From Methanobacteriota archaeon (lineage in GTDB: Archaea > Halobacteriota > Methanomicrobia > Methanomicrobiales > Methanospirillaceae), in NCBI GenBank assembly GCA_029547145.1, contig JAKPPV010000032.1:1-51777 (forward strand): 51,777 nucleotides of DNA, given 5' to 3'. The notes beneath the pieces were generated by a model that saw nothing but the letters and a program-made list of their open reading frames with translations, was not told the DNA's origin and ran no database searches. Within the stretch, counting starts at the first letter, position 1. Each line of letters begins with the position of its first letter. A program made the translations under genes and the position numbers. Positions 43,415-51,675 of this stretch are shown piece by piece.

Positions 43415-44640
43415 ACGGCCGGGATCTGGTCGATGCCCTCGGGCCCGAGCTGCTCGCCCTCCTCCGTTCGGCCGGCCGGATCGAGCTCGAGCGGTTCTGC
43501 CTGGAACTGGACGAGCTCGAGCTCCGGATCCCCCTCGGGGCGTTCGCCCCGGCGAACGGGAGAGTCCCCGCGACCCCCGTGCCGGAGCGGCCAGACCAGC
43601 TCCTCCCCGCCGAGTACGTGCCGGAGCGGTACACGTACCCGGGCCGGATCCGTGAGGTCGTGCTCGGCGCGACCCGGCGGGACGGTGGATCGCGCGGGCG
43701 CTCGCTCACGATCGGCGGTGCCGAAGCCCCTGCCTTCTCCCTCTTCGACCGGCCGGTGGTGAACCTGCCGGTGATCGCGATGGATGTCTTCGACACCCGC
43801 GTGCCGATGCCGAAGGCCCTGCGGGCCCCCTTCGAGGAGGTCCGCGACGACCCGGCGGAATGGGCCCGGCTGAACGTCAGCCGGTACGGCGCCAAGGTGA
43901 TCACCGTCCATCTCCTCTCGACCGACCCGCTGATCCGGAACGCAAGCCCCCGCGACGCCGCGGCGACGGTCGAGTCCGTCCTACAGGCCGTCGACGTCCC
44001 CCTGATCATCGGGGGGTGCGGCGACCCCCGGAAGGACGCGGACGTCTTCGCGGAGGTGGCTGCGATGGCTGCAGGAGAACGGCTCCTCCTGAACTCCGTC
44101 ACCCTCGAGATGGCGACCGCGAAGACCCTCGAGAAGGTCGCGCGGGCGGCATCGGAGCACGGCCACAACCTGCTCGCGTTCACGGGACTCGAACTGAACG
44201 ATGCGAAGGAGCTGAACCGCCGTCTCTACGAGTATATCCCGCCCGATCGGATCGTGATGGACCTGACGACCGTCGCCCTCGGGTACGGCCTCGAGTACTC
44301 GTTCTCGATCCACGAGCGGGCCCGGCACGCGGCCCTGATGGGAGACGCCGAGCTGCAGCACCCGACGATCTCGGGCTCGACGAACGCCTGGGCGGCGCGC
44401 GAGGCCTGGATGCCGATGGCACCGACCTATGGTGGACCCGAGCTCCGCGGCCCCCTCTGGGAGGCGGCGACCGCACTCTCGCTCCTGCTCGCCGGCGTCG
44501 ACATCTTCATGATGTCGCACCCGGCCGCGATCGGTGCACTCCGGCGAATGATCAGCGCGCTCTGCGCCTGGCCGCTCGAGGAGGTCCCCGAGGGGCACGC
44601 GAACGACTGGGTGACCGCTCCCCTGGGGGGTGATGCCTGA
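43411..44640 (+). CDS. cdhD: CO dehydrogenase/acetyl-CoA synthase delta subunit (corrinoid protein small subunit)
   Basis: 409 residues, a TIM barrel. An N-terminal region is followed by VINLPV-type core strands and MDVFDTRVPMPKALRAPF, PLIIGGCGDPRKDADVF, LLAFTGLELNDAKELNR and the C-terminal GGPELRGPLWEAATAL. With CdhE it forms the corrinoid iron-sulfur protein that carries the methyl group from tetrahydromethanopterin (sarcinapterin) to CdhC. Start and stop overlap its neighbours (43411-43414 and the shared A at 44640). Confidence 0.95.
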   Translation: MNGRDLVDALGPELLALLRSAGRIELERFCLELDELELRIPLGAFAPANGRVPATPVPERPDQLLPAEYVPERYTYPGRIREVVLGATRRDGGSRGRSLTIGGAEAPAFSLFDRPVVNLPVIAMDVFDTRVPMPKALRAPFEEVRDDPAEWARLNVSRYGAKVITVHLLSTDPLIRNASPRDAAATVESVLQAVDVPLIIGGCGDPRKDADVFAEVAAMAAGERLLLNSVTLEMATAKTLEKVARAASEHGHNLLAFTGLELNDAKELNRRLYEYIPPDRIVMDLTTVALGYGLEYSFSIHERARHAALMGDAELQHPTISGSTNAWAAREAWMPMAPTYGGPELRGPLWEAATALSLLLAGVDIFMMSHPAAIGALRRMISALCAWPLEEVPEGHANDWVTAPLGGDA

Positions 44641-46061
44641 TGGCGAGGCGGTCCATCACCGAGACGAGCCCGATCGAGGTCTACCGGCTCCTTCCACGGA
44701 CGAACTGCGGCGAATGCGGCGAGCCGAACTGCATGGCCTTTGCGACCCGGCTCGTCAACCGCGAGCTCGCGCTGGAGGCGTGCACCCCGCTCGCCCACCC
44801 GGAGAACGCGGAGGCGCTGGCGGCCCTCGAGGCGCTCCTCGCCCCCCCGGTCCGCGCCGTACGTTTCGGGACCGGGGATCGGCAGGTCACGATCGGGGGC
44901 AAGTACGTGGTTTCGCGGCACGAGTTCACCTACCATAACCCGACCGCGTGCGCGATCGCGGTCGACGACGCGTCCCCCCGGGAGGTTTTGCAGGACCGGG
45001 TCAGGTCCGCCGCCCGCTTCTCGTACAACTATATCGGCCGCGACCTCGGGATCGATGCGATCGCGGTCCGCAGCACGACCGGCGATCCCGCCCGGTTCAG
45101 GGAGGCGGTCGAGACGGTGCAGCAGGCGTGCGGGCTGCCCCTGCTCCTCTGCTCTCCCGACCCGGCGGTCCTGCGGGCCGGGCTCGAGGCGGCCCGTGAC
45201 CGGCGTCCCCTCATCCACGCCGCCGACCGGACGAACTGGCGGGAGATGGGGGGTCTCGCGATCGAGTTCGGCTGTCCACTCGTCGTCTCGGCGCCGGATG
45301 ACCTCGCCGGTCTCCGCTCGCTGACCAGGACACTGGGCGCATGGGGAATCCAGGACCTGGTCCTCGATCCGGGCACCTTTCCGGGTACCGGTCTCGCCCG
45401 GACGCTCCGCAACTTCGCCCGCTGCCGTCATGCGGCGATCCGGGGCGACGATGAGCTCCTCGGATTCCCGCTCCTCGGAGCACCGATCGCGGCCTTCGCC
45501 GGTGAGGAGATCGACCCGGTCCGTTGCGCCTTCGACGAGGCGATCATGGCCTCCGCCCTCCTCTCGAGGTACGCCGACCTGCTGGTGCTCCAGGGGACCG
45601 CGGGGTGGTCCCTCCTCCCGACCCTCTTCTGGCGGTTCAACCTCTACACGGACCCGAGGAAACCGGTCGCGGTCGAGGCGGGCCTCCGGGAGTTCGGCTC
45701 GCCGGACCGGAACGCCCCGGTCCTGATCACAGCGAACTACGCGCTCACGTACTTCACGGTCGAGTCGGACATCAAGGCGGCGAACCTGTCGTGCTACCTC
45801 GTGGTCGCCGATACCGGGGGCCTCTCGGTCGAGAGCGCGGTCGCCGGCCGGTACTTCTCGGCGGCCGGGATCGCCGAGGCGCTCGCCGCATCCGGGATCG
45901 CCGACCGCGTGGACCACCGGGTCCTGGTGATCCCCGGACTCGCGGCAAGGCTCTCGGGCGAGGCGGCGGAGGCGACCGGGTGGCGGGTCCTCGTCGGCCC
46001 CAAGGACTCCTCGGGCCTCGGTCCGTTCCTGAAGGAGCACTGGCCCCCCAGGCCCGCCTGA
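44640..46061 (+). CDS. cdhE: CO dehydrogenase/acetyl-CoA synthase gamma subunit (corrinoid protein large subunit)
   Basis: 473 residues. The N-terminal [4Fe-4S] motif has Cys23, 26, 31 and 48 (TNCGECGEPNC ... CTPL), the low-potential cluster that re-reduces the corrinoid. A TIM-barrel methyltransferase-like domain and a C-terminal B12-binding domain follow (VLITANYALTYFTVESDI, LVVADTGGLSVESAVA). The corrinoid cycles through Co(I) and methyl-Co(III); accidental oxidation to Co(II) needs reductive reactivation, which fits the RACo-like gene 8 bases downstream. It starts at ATG 44640, overlapping the cdhD stop. Confidence 0.95.
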   Translation: MARRSITETSPIEVYRLLPRTNCGECGEPNCMAFATRLVNRELALEACTPLAHPENAEALAALEALLAPPVRAVRFGTGDRQVTIGGKYVVSRHEFTYHNPTACAIAVDDASPREVLQDRVRSAARFSYNYIGRDLGIDAIAVRSTTGDPARFREAVETVQQACGLPLLLCSPDPAVLRAGLEAARDRRPLIHAADRTNWREMGGLAIEFGCPLVVSAPDDLAGLRSLTRTLGAWGIQDLVLDPGTFPGTGLARTLRNFARCRHAAIRGDDELLGFPLLGAPIAAFAGEEIDPVRCAFDEAIMASALLSRYADLLVLQGTAGWSLLPTLFWRFNLYTDPRKPVAVEAGLREFGSPDRNAPVLITANYALTYFTVESDIKAANLSCYLVVADTGGLSVESAVAGRYFSAAGIAEALAASGIADRVDHRVLVIPGLAARLSGEAAEATGWRVLVGPKDSSGLGPFLKEHWPPRPA

Positions 46062-46069
46062 ACCGGTCC

Positions 46070-47884
46070 ATGACCCCCCCCCCACTCCGACTCCTGGTCG
46101 AACCATCCGGTCAGGTTGTCGACGCGGAACCGGGCGAACGTCTCCTGGACCTCGTACGGCGGGCCGGGATCGAGATCGAGTCGATCTGCGGCGGTGTGGG
46201 GGAGTGCGGCAAGTGCCGGGTGATCGTGACCCCGCGCGATGCGGTCGAGGAGATGACGGTACCCGGCCGGCACGGGCTCTCCACCGCGGACCGCGCCCAG
46301 GGCTACGTCCTTGCCTGCCGCTCGCGCCTGGTCAGAGACGCGGTGCTGATGGTCCCGGTCGAGAGCCGCATCCTGGCCCCGAAGATCCTGTTCCCCGCGC
46401 TGGTCGAGGGCGTCGAGCCCGAACCGGCAGTCCGGATCTACCCGGTCACGGTCGAGGCCGACCCCTTCTCGATCGGCACCTCCGTGCGGCTGGACGGGTA
46501 CCGCGGCGTCCGGCCCCGGGTCGGGCCCGGGGTCCTCGCATGCCTGCAGAGGGTGGGGAACGGCTGCCATGCGGTCATCCACGAGGAGGAGGAGGGCACC
46601 CGGATCCTCCGCGTGGTCCCGGAGCCCGAGCCCCTCTACGGTCTCGCGGTCGACCTCGGCACCACGACCGTCGCCGGTGCACTCGTCGACCTCGGTTCGG
46701 GACGCGTGGTCGGGACGGGGGTCGCCCTGAACCGCCAGATCACCTGGGGCGAGGAGCTGCTGACGCGGTGTGCCGTCGGTCGTACGCCGACCGGCCGGCA
46801 GACCCTGCGAACGGCGGCAGCGGAGTCGATCTCGCTCGTGATCCGCTCGGCGGCACGGGAGGCGGGCATCTCACCGGACCGGATCGACGAGGTCGTGATC
46901 GCCGGCAACACGGTCATGACCTGGATTGCCGCAGGGCGGGACCCCTCACCGCTCGAACTCGTCGACGCCCCGATCGACCGCCGGATGATCGGGTTCGATG
47001 CCGGGGAGCTCGACCTCCCGGTCCGGCCCGGAACCCCGGTCCGCTGCCTGCCGGCGATCAGCCGGTTCGTCGGCGGGGACGTGGTCGGCGACATGCTCAC
47101 GGCCGGGATCTGCTCTTCGGAGGAGCTCTCACTCCTGGCCGACCTCGGGACGAACGGCGAGATCGTCCTGGGGTGCCGGGAGTGGCGGGCGTGCACCTCG
47201 TGCGCCTCGGGGCCGGCCTTCGAGGGGGGCGGGATCTCATGCGGGATGCGGGCGATGGCGGGGGCGATCGAACGGGTGCGTATCGACCCGTCGTCGGGGG
47301 CGGTTGAGTACGACGTGATCGGAGGCGGACGGCCCCGGGGCTGCTGCGGCTCGGGGCTGATCGACGCCGCCTGCGCCATGTACCGCGCCGGGGTCCTGGA
47401 CTTTTCGGGGCGGCTCATCGAGGGCGCCCCGGGAGTCCAACCGGGAGAGGAGGGGCATGAGTTCGTGCTCGTCCCGCCCACAGAGAGCGCCACCGGCCGG
47501 GCGATCACCATCTCGGAGCAGGACATGGCCTACCTGATGGACTCCAAGGCGGCGGTCCTCGGGGCGGTGACGGTCCTCCTCGACCGGTACCGTATCCGGA
47601 CCGACCAGATCCGGCACCTTCACCTCGCCGGAGCGTTCGGGGCGTTCGTGGACCTCGGGTCCGTCTTCGGGTTCGGCATCCTTCCTGAGCTCCCGAACGC
47701 GGCCGTGCACGGTATCGGAAACGGCTCCCTCTCGGGCGCCTACGCCGCGCTCCTCTCGCGTTCCCGCCGGCGCGAGGCCATCGAATGTGCCGCGTCGACC
47801 GTCTACATCGACCTGCTGGTCGACCCGGCGTTCATGGATGCCTACACCGCAGCGCTCCGCATCCCGGAACCCGACCCCCGATGA
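46070..47884 (+). CDS. RACo-like ferredoxin-ASKHA reductive activator of the corrinoid protein
   Basis: 604 residues. The N-terminal [2Fe-2S] ferredoxin has Cys40, 46, 49 and 83 (SICGGVGECGKCRV ... LACRSR). A linker and middle domain follow to about 200. The C-terminal ASKHA ATPase domain (DUF4445) has the phosphate loop AVDLGTTTVAGALVDL, VVIAGNTVMTW, LLADLGTNGEIVLG and HLAGAFGAFVDL. RACo in Carboxydothermus uses ATP to push an electron uphill onto Co(II) of the corrinoid iron-sulfur protein. The position directly after cdhE supports the same role. It could instead serve other corrinoid methyltransferases (RamA-like, but RamA has two [4Fe-4S] clusters). Confidence 0.9.
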   Translation: MTPPPLRLLVEPSGQVVDAEPGERLLDLVRRAGIEIESICGGVGECGKCRVIVTPRDAVEEMTVPGRHGLSTADRAQGYVLACRSRLVRDAVLMVPVESRILAPKILFPALVEGVEPEPAVRIYPVTVEADPFSIGTSVRLDGYRGVRPRVGPGVLACLQRVGNGCHAVIHEEEEGTRILRVVPEPEPLYGLAVDLGTTTVAGALVDLGSGRVVGTGVALNRQITWGEELLTRCAVGRTPTGRQTLRTAAAESISLVIRSAAREAGISPDRIDEVVIAGNTVMTWIAAGRDPSPLELVDAPIDRRMIGFDAGELDLPVRPGTPVRCLPAISRFVGGDVVGDMLTAGICSSEELSLLADLGTNGEIVLGCREWRACTSCASGPAFEGGGISCGMRAMAGAIERVRIDPSSGAVEYDVIGGGRPRGCCGSGLIDAACAMYRAGVLDFSGRLIEGAPGVQPGEEGHEFVLVPPTESATGRAITISEQDMAYLMDSKAAVLGAVTVLLDRYRIRTDQIRHLHLAGAFGAFVDLGSVFGFGILPELPNAAVHGIGNGSLSGAYAALLSRSRRREAIECAASTVYIDLLVDPAFMDAYTAALRIPEPDPR

Positions 47885-47918
47885 AGTGATGTGCTGGCGC
47901 GACGACACTGGATCACGC

Positions 47919-48971
47919 ATGCGCACGGGTCCGGTCCTCCTGCTCGCCGCCCTCCTCCTTTTATCCGCGGTCGGGCCTGCCGCTGCGGGGAGCGACGACG
48001 CCTGGGTCTTCGCCTACCGGCCCGGGTGCCATGACTGCGACCGCGCGCTCCCGCTCGTCGAGTCGTACCGTTCTGCCCACCCGGAACAGCCGATCGAGCT
48101 CCTCGCGCTCTCCTTCGATCCTGCCACCACGGAGCGGTTCAACACCCTCGTCGAACAGTACGGGGCGCGGGCGGGAGTCCCCACCCTGTTTGCCGGGGAC
48201 CGGGCCGTCCAGGGGTTCGAAGAGATCCGCGCCTTCCTCGCCGCACCGCCCCGACCGACCACCGTCTCCCCCCCGAACGGGTCCACGCTCGCGCCGCTCA
48301 CCCCGGTCATCGTCGCATCGGCGGGACTCGTGGACGGGATCAACCCCTGTGCCTTCGCCGTGCTCGCCCTCCTCCTCGGGACCCTCTCGGTGACGGGGAC
48401 GCGCCGGCGGGCGCTCCTTCTCGGGTGCGCGTATACGGCGGGTATCTTCCTCTGCTATCTCGCCGCGGGGCTCGGGATCGTGACCGCGATCGGCATCGCG
48501 GGCATCGCATCCGCCTTCCGGATCGGCGCCGGCATCGTGGCGCTCCTCCTCGGGCTCGCCGTGCTCCTGTCGGTCGTCCTGCCGGGAGCACCCGTCCGGG
48601 TGGCGATACCCGGTGCCGGGCGCAGGGCGGCGGGACGGTGGATCGCCTCGCTCAGGAACGGTGGGCCCGTGGCGGCCTTTCTCCTGGGGGTCGGACTCGG
48701 GCTCGTCGAGCTCCCCTGCACGGGGGGTGTCTATCTCGCGATCCTCGGACTGCTCTCCGGCGGATCCCTCCCCGAGGCGCTGCCGCTCCTGGTCCTCTAC
48801 AACCTCTCCTTCATCACCCCCCTCCTCCTGATCGTCGGGGCATTCGCCATGGGAATCGGGCCGGGGCGGATCGATGCATGGAGGGAGGAGCGAAGGCGTC
48901 TCGTGCTCGCCCTGTCGGGGGCGTTGATGGTGGGTCTCGGGCTGTTCCTCCTCGTCCAGGCGTTCCTCTGA
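47919..48971 (+). CDS. Thioredoxin-CcdA fusion, membrane thiol redox protein
   Basis: 350 residues. A signal peptide (1-23) leads to a thioredoxin-like domain with the redox pair Cys37/Cys40 (RPGCHDCDR) and the cis-Pro segment AGVPTLF. About residue 125 onward is a CcdA/DsbD transmembrane domain of roughly six helices with its two conserved Cys in GINPCAFAVLALLLG and ELPCTGGVYL. CcdA passes reducing equivalents across the membrane; the fused domain would receive them outside. ATG 47919 is chosen (signal peptide, GGAT upstream); ATG 47889 adds ten polar residues. It follows the RACo-like gene by 34 bases as the last gene of the acetyl-CoA cluster. The link to that pathway is positional only. 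Confidence 0.85.
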   Translation: MRTGPVLLLAALLLLSAVGPAAAGSDDAWVFAYRPGCHDCDRALPLVESYRSAHPEQPIELLALSFDPATTERFNTLVEQYGARAGVPTLFAGDRAVQGFEEIRAFLAAPPRPTTVSPPNGSTLAPLTPVIVASAGLVDGINPCAFAVLALLLGTLSVTGTRRRALLLGCAYTAGIFLCYLAAGLGIVTAIGIAGIASAFRIGAGIVALLLGLAVLLSVVLPGAPVRVAIPGAGRRAAGRWIASLRNGGPVAAFLLGVGLGLVELPCTGGVYLAILGLLSGGSLPEALPLLVLYNLSFITPLLLIVGAFAMGIGPGRIDAWREERRRLVLALSGALMVGLGLFLLVQAFL

Positions 48972-49033
48972 CCGGAACGCCCCTCACACGAGAAAGGGAC
49001 CACCGCGGGAGGATCCTGATTCGAACCATAAAA

Positions 49034-49058
49034 ATTACGAGATTCGTAATATATATAC
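49034..49058 (+). promoter_or_regulatory. MarR operator overlapping a TATA box
   Basis: ATTACGA-GAT-TCGTAAT (49034-49050) is a perfect inverted repeat with 7-base arms and a 3-base spacer, the size of a MarR-family site. Its right arm runs into AATATATATACC (49048-49059), a TATA box about 20-25 bases before the ATG 49074/49077. A protein bound here would block TBP, so autorepression is likely. Confidence 0.65.
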
Positions 49059-49073
49059 CGGTGCCCCGCGCAC

Positions 49074-49661
49074 ATGATGGGGGAGGATGATCGGCGGAAG
49101 ATGATCGGAACGGGGGAGGAGGACCAGGGGCGCGACGAGGCGGCGAGGCTCGCGAGGGCGTTCCTGAAGATCGTGATCGGGATCAGGAGCGACCGGCTCT
49201 GGGCCTGGTCGACCGCGTTCGAAGGGTACACGAACCTCGACCTGCACGTCCTGCGGATGGTTCACGAAAAGCCCGACCTGATCCTGAAGGAGGTCCGGGA
49301 CCGGCTCGAGCTGCCGAACAGCACCCTCACGAGCGTGATCGACCGTCTGGAGAAACGGGGAGTCATGGAGCGGACGATCAACCGTCGGGACCACCGTTCG
49401 TACGGCCTCAGGCTGACCGAGCACGGGTGTGCCCTTCTGGTCGAACACGAGCGGGTCCTCCACCTGATGATGGAGCGTCTGCTCGAGTGCCTTCCTCCCG
49501 GGGCGGAACCGACCACGTTCGTCGAGCAGATGATCCGGATCGGCGACTGCCTGGAACGGCGGGGGGCCGGCGAGCTCGGCCTGGTGCCGCGGCGCACGGT
49601 CCACCGGGTGCGGCGGCACGGTCCCCGGGATCCGGGTTCGGACCCGTCACCCGGCGGATAG
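49074..49661 (+). CDS. MarR-family transcription regulator
   Basis: 195 residues. The winged helix lies at about 62-130: LKEVRDRLELPNSTLTSVIDRLEKRGVMER is the HTH, and INRRDHRSYGLRLTEHG is the wing with the conserved D-x-R. Flanking helices form the dimer domain. The C-terminal 30 residues are Arg/Gly/Pro-rich and probably disordered. Two ATG codons (49074 and 49077) are possible; the promoter spacing suits a leaderless mRNA. It is convergent with the MFS exporter gene 35 bases downstream, a common pairing in which MarR regulates drug efflux. However, its operator sequence is not seen in front of the exporter. Confidence 0.9.
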   Translation: MMGEDDRRKMIGTGEEDQGRDEAARLARAFLKIVIGIRSDRLWAWSTAFEGYTNLDLHVLRMVHEKPDLILKEVRDRLELPNSTLTSVIDRLEKRGVMERTINRRDHRSYGLRLTEHGCALLVEHERVLHLMMERLLECLPPGAEPTTFVEQMIRIGDCLERRGAGELGLVPRRTVHRVRRHGPRDPGSDPSPGG

Positions 49662-49696
49662 AACCGAAAGCACCCTGAACGGGTGGCGGTGCGGAC

Positions 49697-51142
49697 TCAG
49701 ACGATCGTCCCGTCGGGGACCGACGGGTCCGGTACCACGTCACGGGCGGCGGTCCAGACCAGTACGAGCACCAGGATCAGCACCGCTGCGCCGCAGAGAA
49801 AGACAGTCCGGAAGGCCCCCATCAGCTCCGACGGGGGGAGGAGATGTGCGGTCACCTCCGCCAGTTTCGGGCCGAGCGCCGCCGTGGCGATCAGCATGGT
49901 GAGCGAGACCCCGAGCGTTGACCCGAGGTTGGCCATCGTCCTGAGCAGTCCGGACGCGGCGCCCCGTGCCTCTCCGGGAACCTCTCCCATCACCGCGCTG
50001 TTGAGCGGGGCGAAGGACATGCCCGTGCCGGCCCCGACGAGGAAGAGGTACAGGACCACCCCGGCGATCGGGCTCTCCGGTGTGAGCATGCCGAGCAGGA
50101 GGAGCCCGATGACCGTCGTCAGGAGTCCGGCGAGGATCGGGCGCTTCGTCCCGATCGTGTCTGAGAACCTCCCGGCGATCGGGGCGGAGAGTATGTTGCC
50201 GACCGGCAGGGCGAGGAGGAGGGCGCCGGAGGTGCCGGTGGGGATGGCCCTGACCACCTCAAGATAGAAGGGCAGTAGGAGCATCACCCCCGCCACGACA
50301 CCCTGAAGGGCGAGGACCGCCACGTTCTGGACCGTAAAGGAGCGGTCCGAGAAGAGGGAGAGCTCGAGCAGGGGAGAGGGGGTCTTTCGCTCCCGCCCGA
50401 CGAAGAGACCGAGGGCCAGGAGCGAGACGAGGAGGACTGCCGCGCCCCTGAGTTCCCGTCCACCCTGGAGGGTATTCAGGCCGATCACCAGTGACCCGAG
50501 AGTGAAGAAGAGCAGGACCGCTCCGGGCAGGTCCATCCGGCCGCGCGGCGTCGCCGGTCTGTCCCGCGGGATATACGCCGCCCCGAAAAGGATACCGGCG
50601 AGGCCCACCGGGAGGTTCACGAGGAAGATCGAGCGCCAGGAGAGGAGGGAGACCAGGTACCCCCCGATGACCGGCCCGAGGGCGATGCCGAGCATCGCGA
50701 ACATGGCGACCAGACCGAGTGCCGATCCCCTCACCCCGGCACCGAGGTGGCGGCTGACCATCACGGCGCCGAGGGCAGAGATGATCGCACCCCCGATCGC
50801 CTGGACCATCCGGAAGGCGATCAGGTACTCGATCGACGGGGCCAGACCGCAGAGCACCGACCCGGTGGTGAAGACCAGGAAGCCGGCGAGAAAGACCGGC
50901 CGGTAACCGCGAACGTCGCCCACCCTCGCAGAGAAGAGCAGCAGGCTCACCATCACGACCAGGTAGCCGTTCAGCACCCACGCGGCGAGGACGGTCGGCG
51001 CCTGGAAGAAGGCAGCGATACCCGGGAGCGCGATATTCACGATCGTGGCGTCCAGGCCTGCCATAAAGGAGCCGAGAGAGATCACGAGGACGAGCAGGAG
51101 CTCATCCCTGCTCATCCTCGACGGCGAATCCGTACCGGCCAT
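49697..51142 (-). CDS. MFS multidrug exporter (DHA2/EmrB type, 14 helices)
   Basis: 481 residues with about 14 hydrophobic segments. Motif D1 is in SLGSFMAGLDATIVNIALPGI, motif A is seen as ARVGDVRGYRPVFLAG, and motif C is LGIALGPVIGGYL. These are typical of DHA2 proton antiporters that expel drugs or other hydrophobic compounds. AGGAGG lies 7 bases before ATG 51142. The neighbouring MarR gene is the natural candidate regulator. The upstream region is long and gene-poor. Confidence 0.9.
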   Translation of the reverse strand: MAGTDSPSRMSRDELLLVLVISLGSFMAGLDATIVNIALPGIAAFFQAPTVLAAWVLNGYLVVMVSLLLFSARVGDVRGYRPVFLAGFLVFTTGSVLCGLAPSIEYLIAFRMVQAIGGAIISALGAVMVSRHLGAGVRGSALGLVAMFAMLGIALGPVIGGYLVSLLSWRSIFLVNLPVGLAGILFGAAYIPRDRPATPRGRMDLPGAVLLFFTLGSLVIGLNTLQGGRELRGAAVLLVSLLALGLFVGRERKTPSPLLELSLFSDRSFTVQNVAVLALQGVVAGVMLLLPFYLEVVRAIPTGTSGALLLALPVGNILSAPIAGRFSDTIGTKRPILAGLLTTVIGLLLLGMLTPESPIAGVVLYLFLVGAGTGMSFAPLNSAVMGEVPGEARGAASGLLRTMANLGSTLGVSLTMLIATAALGPKLAEVTAHLLPPSELMGAFRTVFLCGAAVLILVLVLVWTAARDVVPDPSVPDGTIV

Positions 51143-51658
51143 GAGAAACCCTCCTGATCTGTTGAGAGGGGGGGTATTTCAAACTGGCTGTTCCCTGCAT
51201 GAACCGGCACCGCACGGGAGGGAGGAGGTGATCGCCGCGGTGAAAAGAAGCACCCCGGGTCCGTGATACCGCTGCCTTCGAACGGCGACAGGAGTTGGGT
51301 CTGCACGCCGGCGGGCGTATACCGTACCGGAGCGGGATCGACGACGGGATACCGCGTCCGGCGCCGGCACCCTGCAGACCAGCGATGCCGCCCGATGGGA
51401 CCGGTGGTGTCCTCCCGTCCACCCCCGGACGATGATTACCGATCGGTGCTGCATCCCTGGCGAGGAGGGGTTCTCATCCCCCGGATCTGATTTGGAACCG
51501 TCAGGCGGTATACCGGCGAGGCGTCGGACGCTGGACGGCGGATGCGAAGACGCTGCCGGAGGTATCCCTTGCGGTCGCGTGGGCGCGCACCGGGGATAGG
51601 ACTGCAGGGAAAAGAACAGAGACCACCAAGAGGACGGGTGAGACGCCGTCGGAAACGG
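51143..51658. other. Gene-poor stretch between the MFS gene and rpl12
   Basis: No convincing gene, tRNA or repeat was found in this roughly 515-base interval. Several short frames exist on both strands (for example 51501-51692 minus, 51179-51454 minus), but none has a recognisable domain, ribosome-binding site or TATA box. The sequence is GC-rich throughout. It may hold decayed coding DNA or a non-coding RNA; nothing seen supports either strongly. Confidence 0.4.
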
Positions 51659-51667
51659 AAAAAAGGA
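51655..51667 (-). terminator. T-rich terminator after rpl12
   Basis: On the minus strand the sequence CCTTTTTTCC (T run at 51659-51664) follows the rpl12 stop by about 12 bases, as expected for an archaeal oligo-T terminator. Confidence 0.6.
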
Positions 51668-51675
51668 GGAAGGGT

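Noticed and set aside
44427-46106. 559-residue minus-strand ORF
   Set aside because: Shadow of cdhD/cdhE; Arg/Gly/Asp-rich with no recognisable motif.
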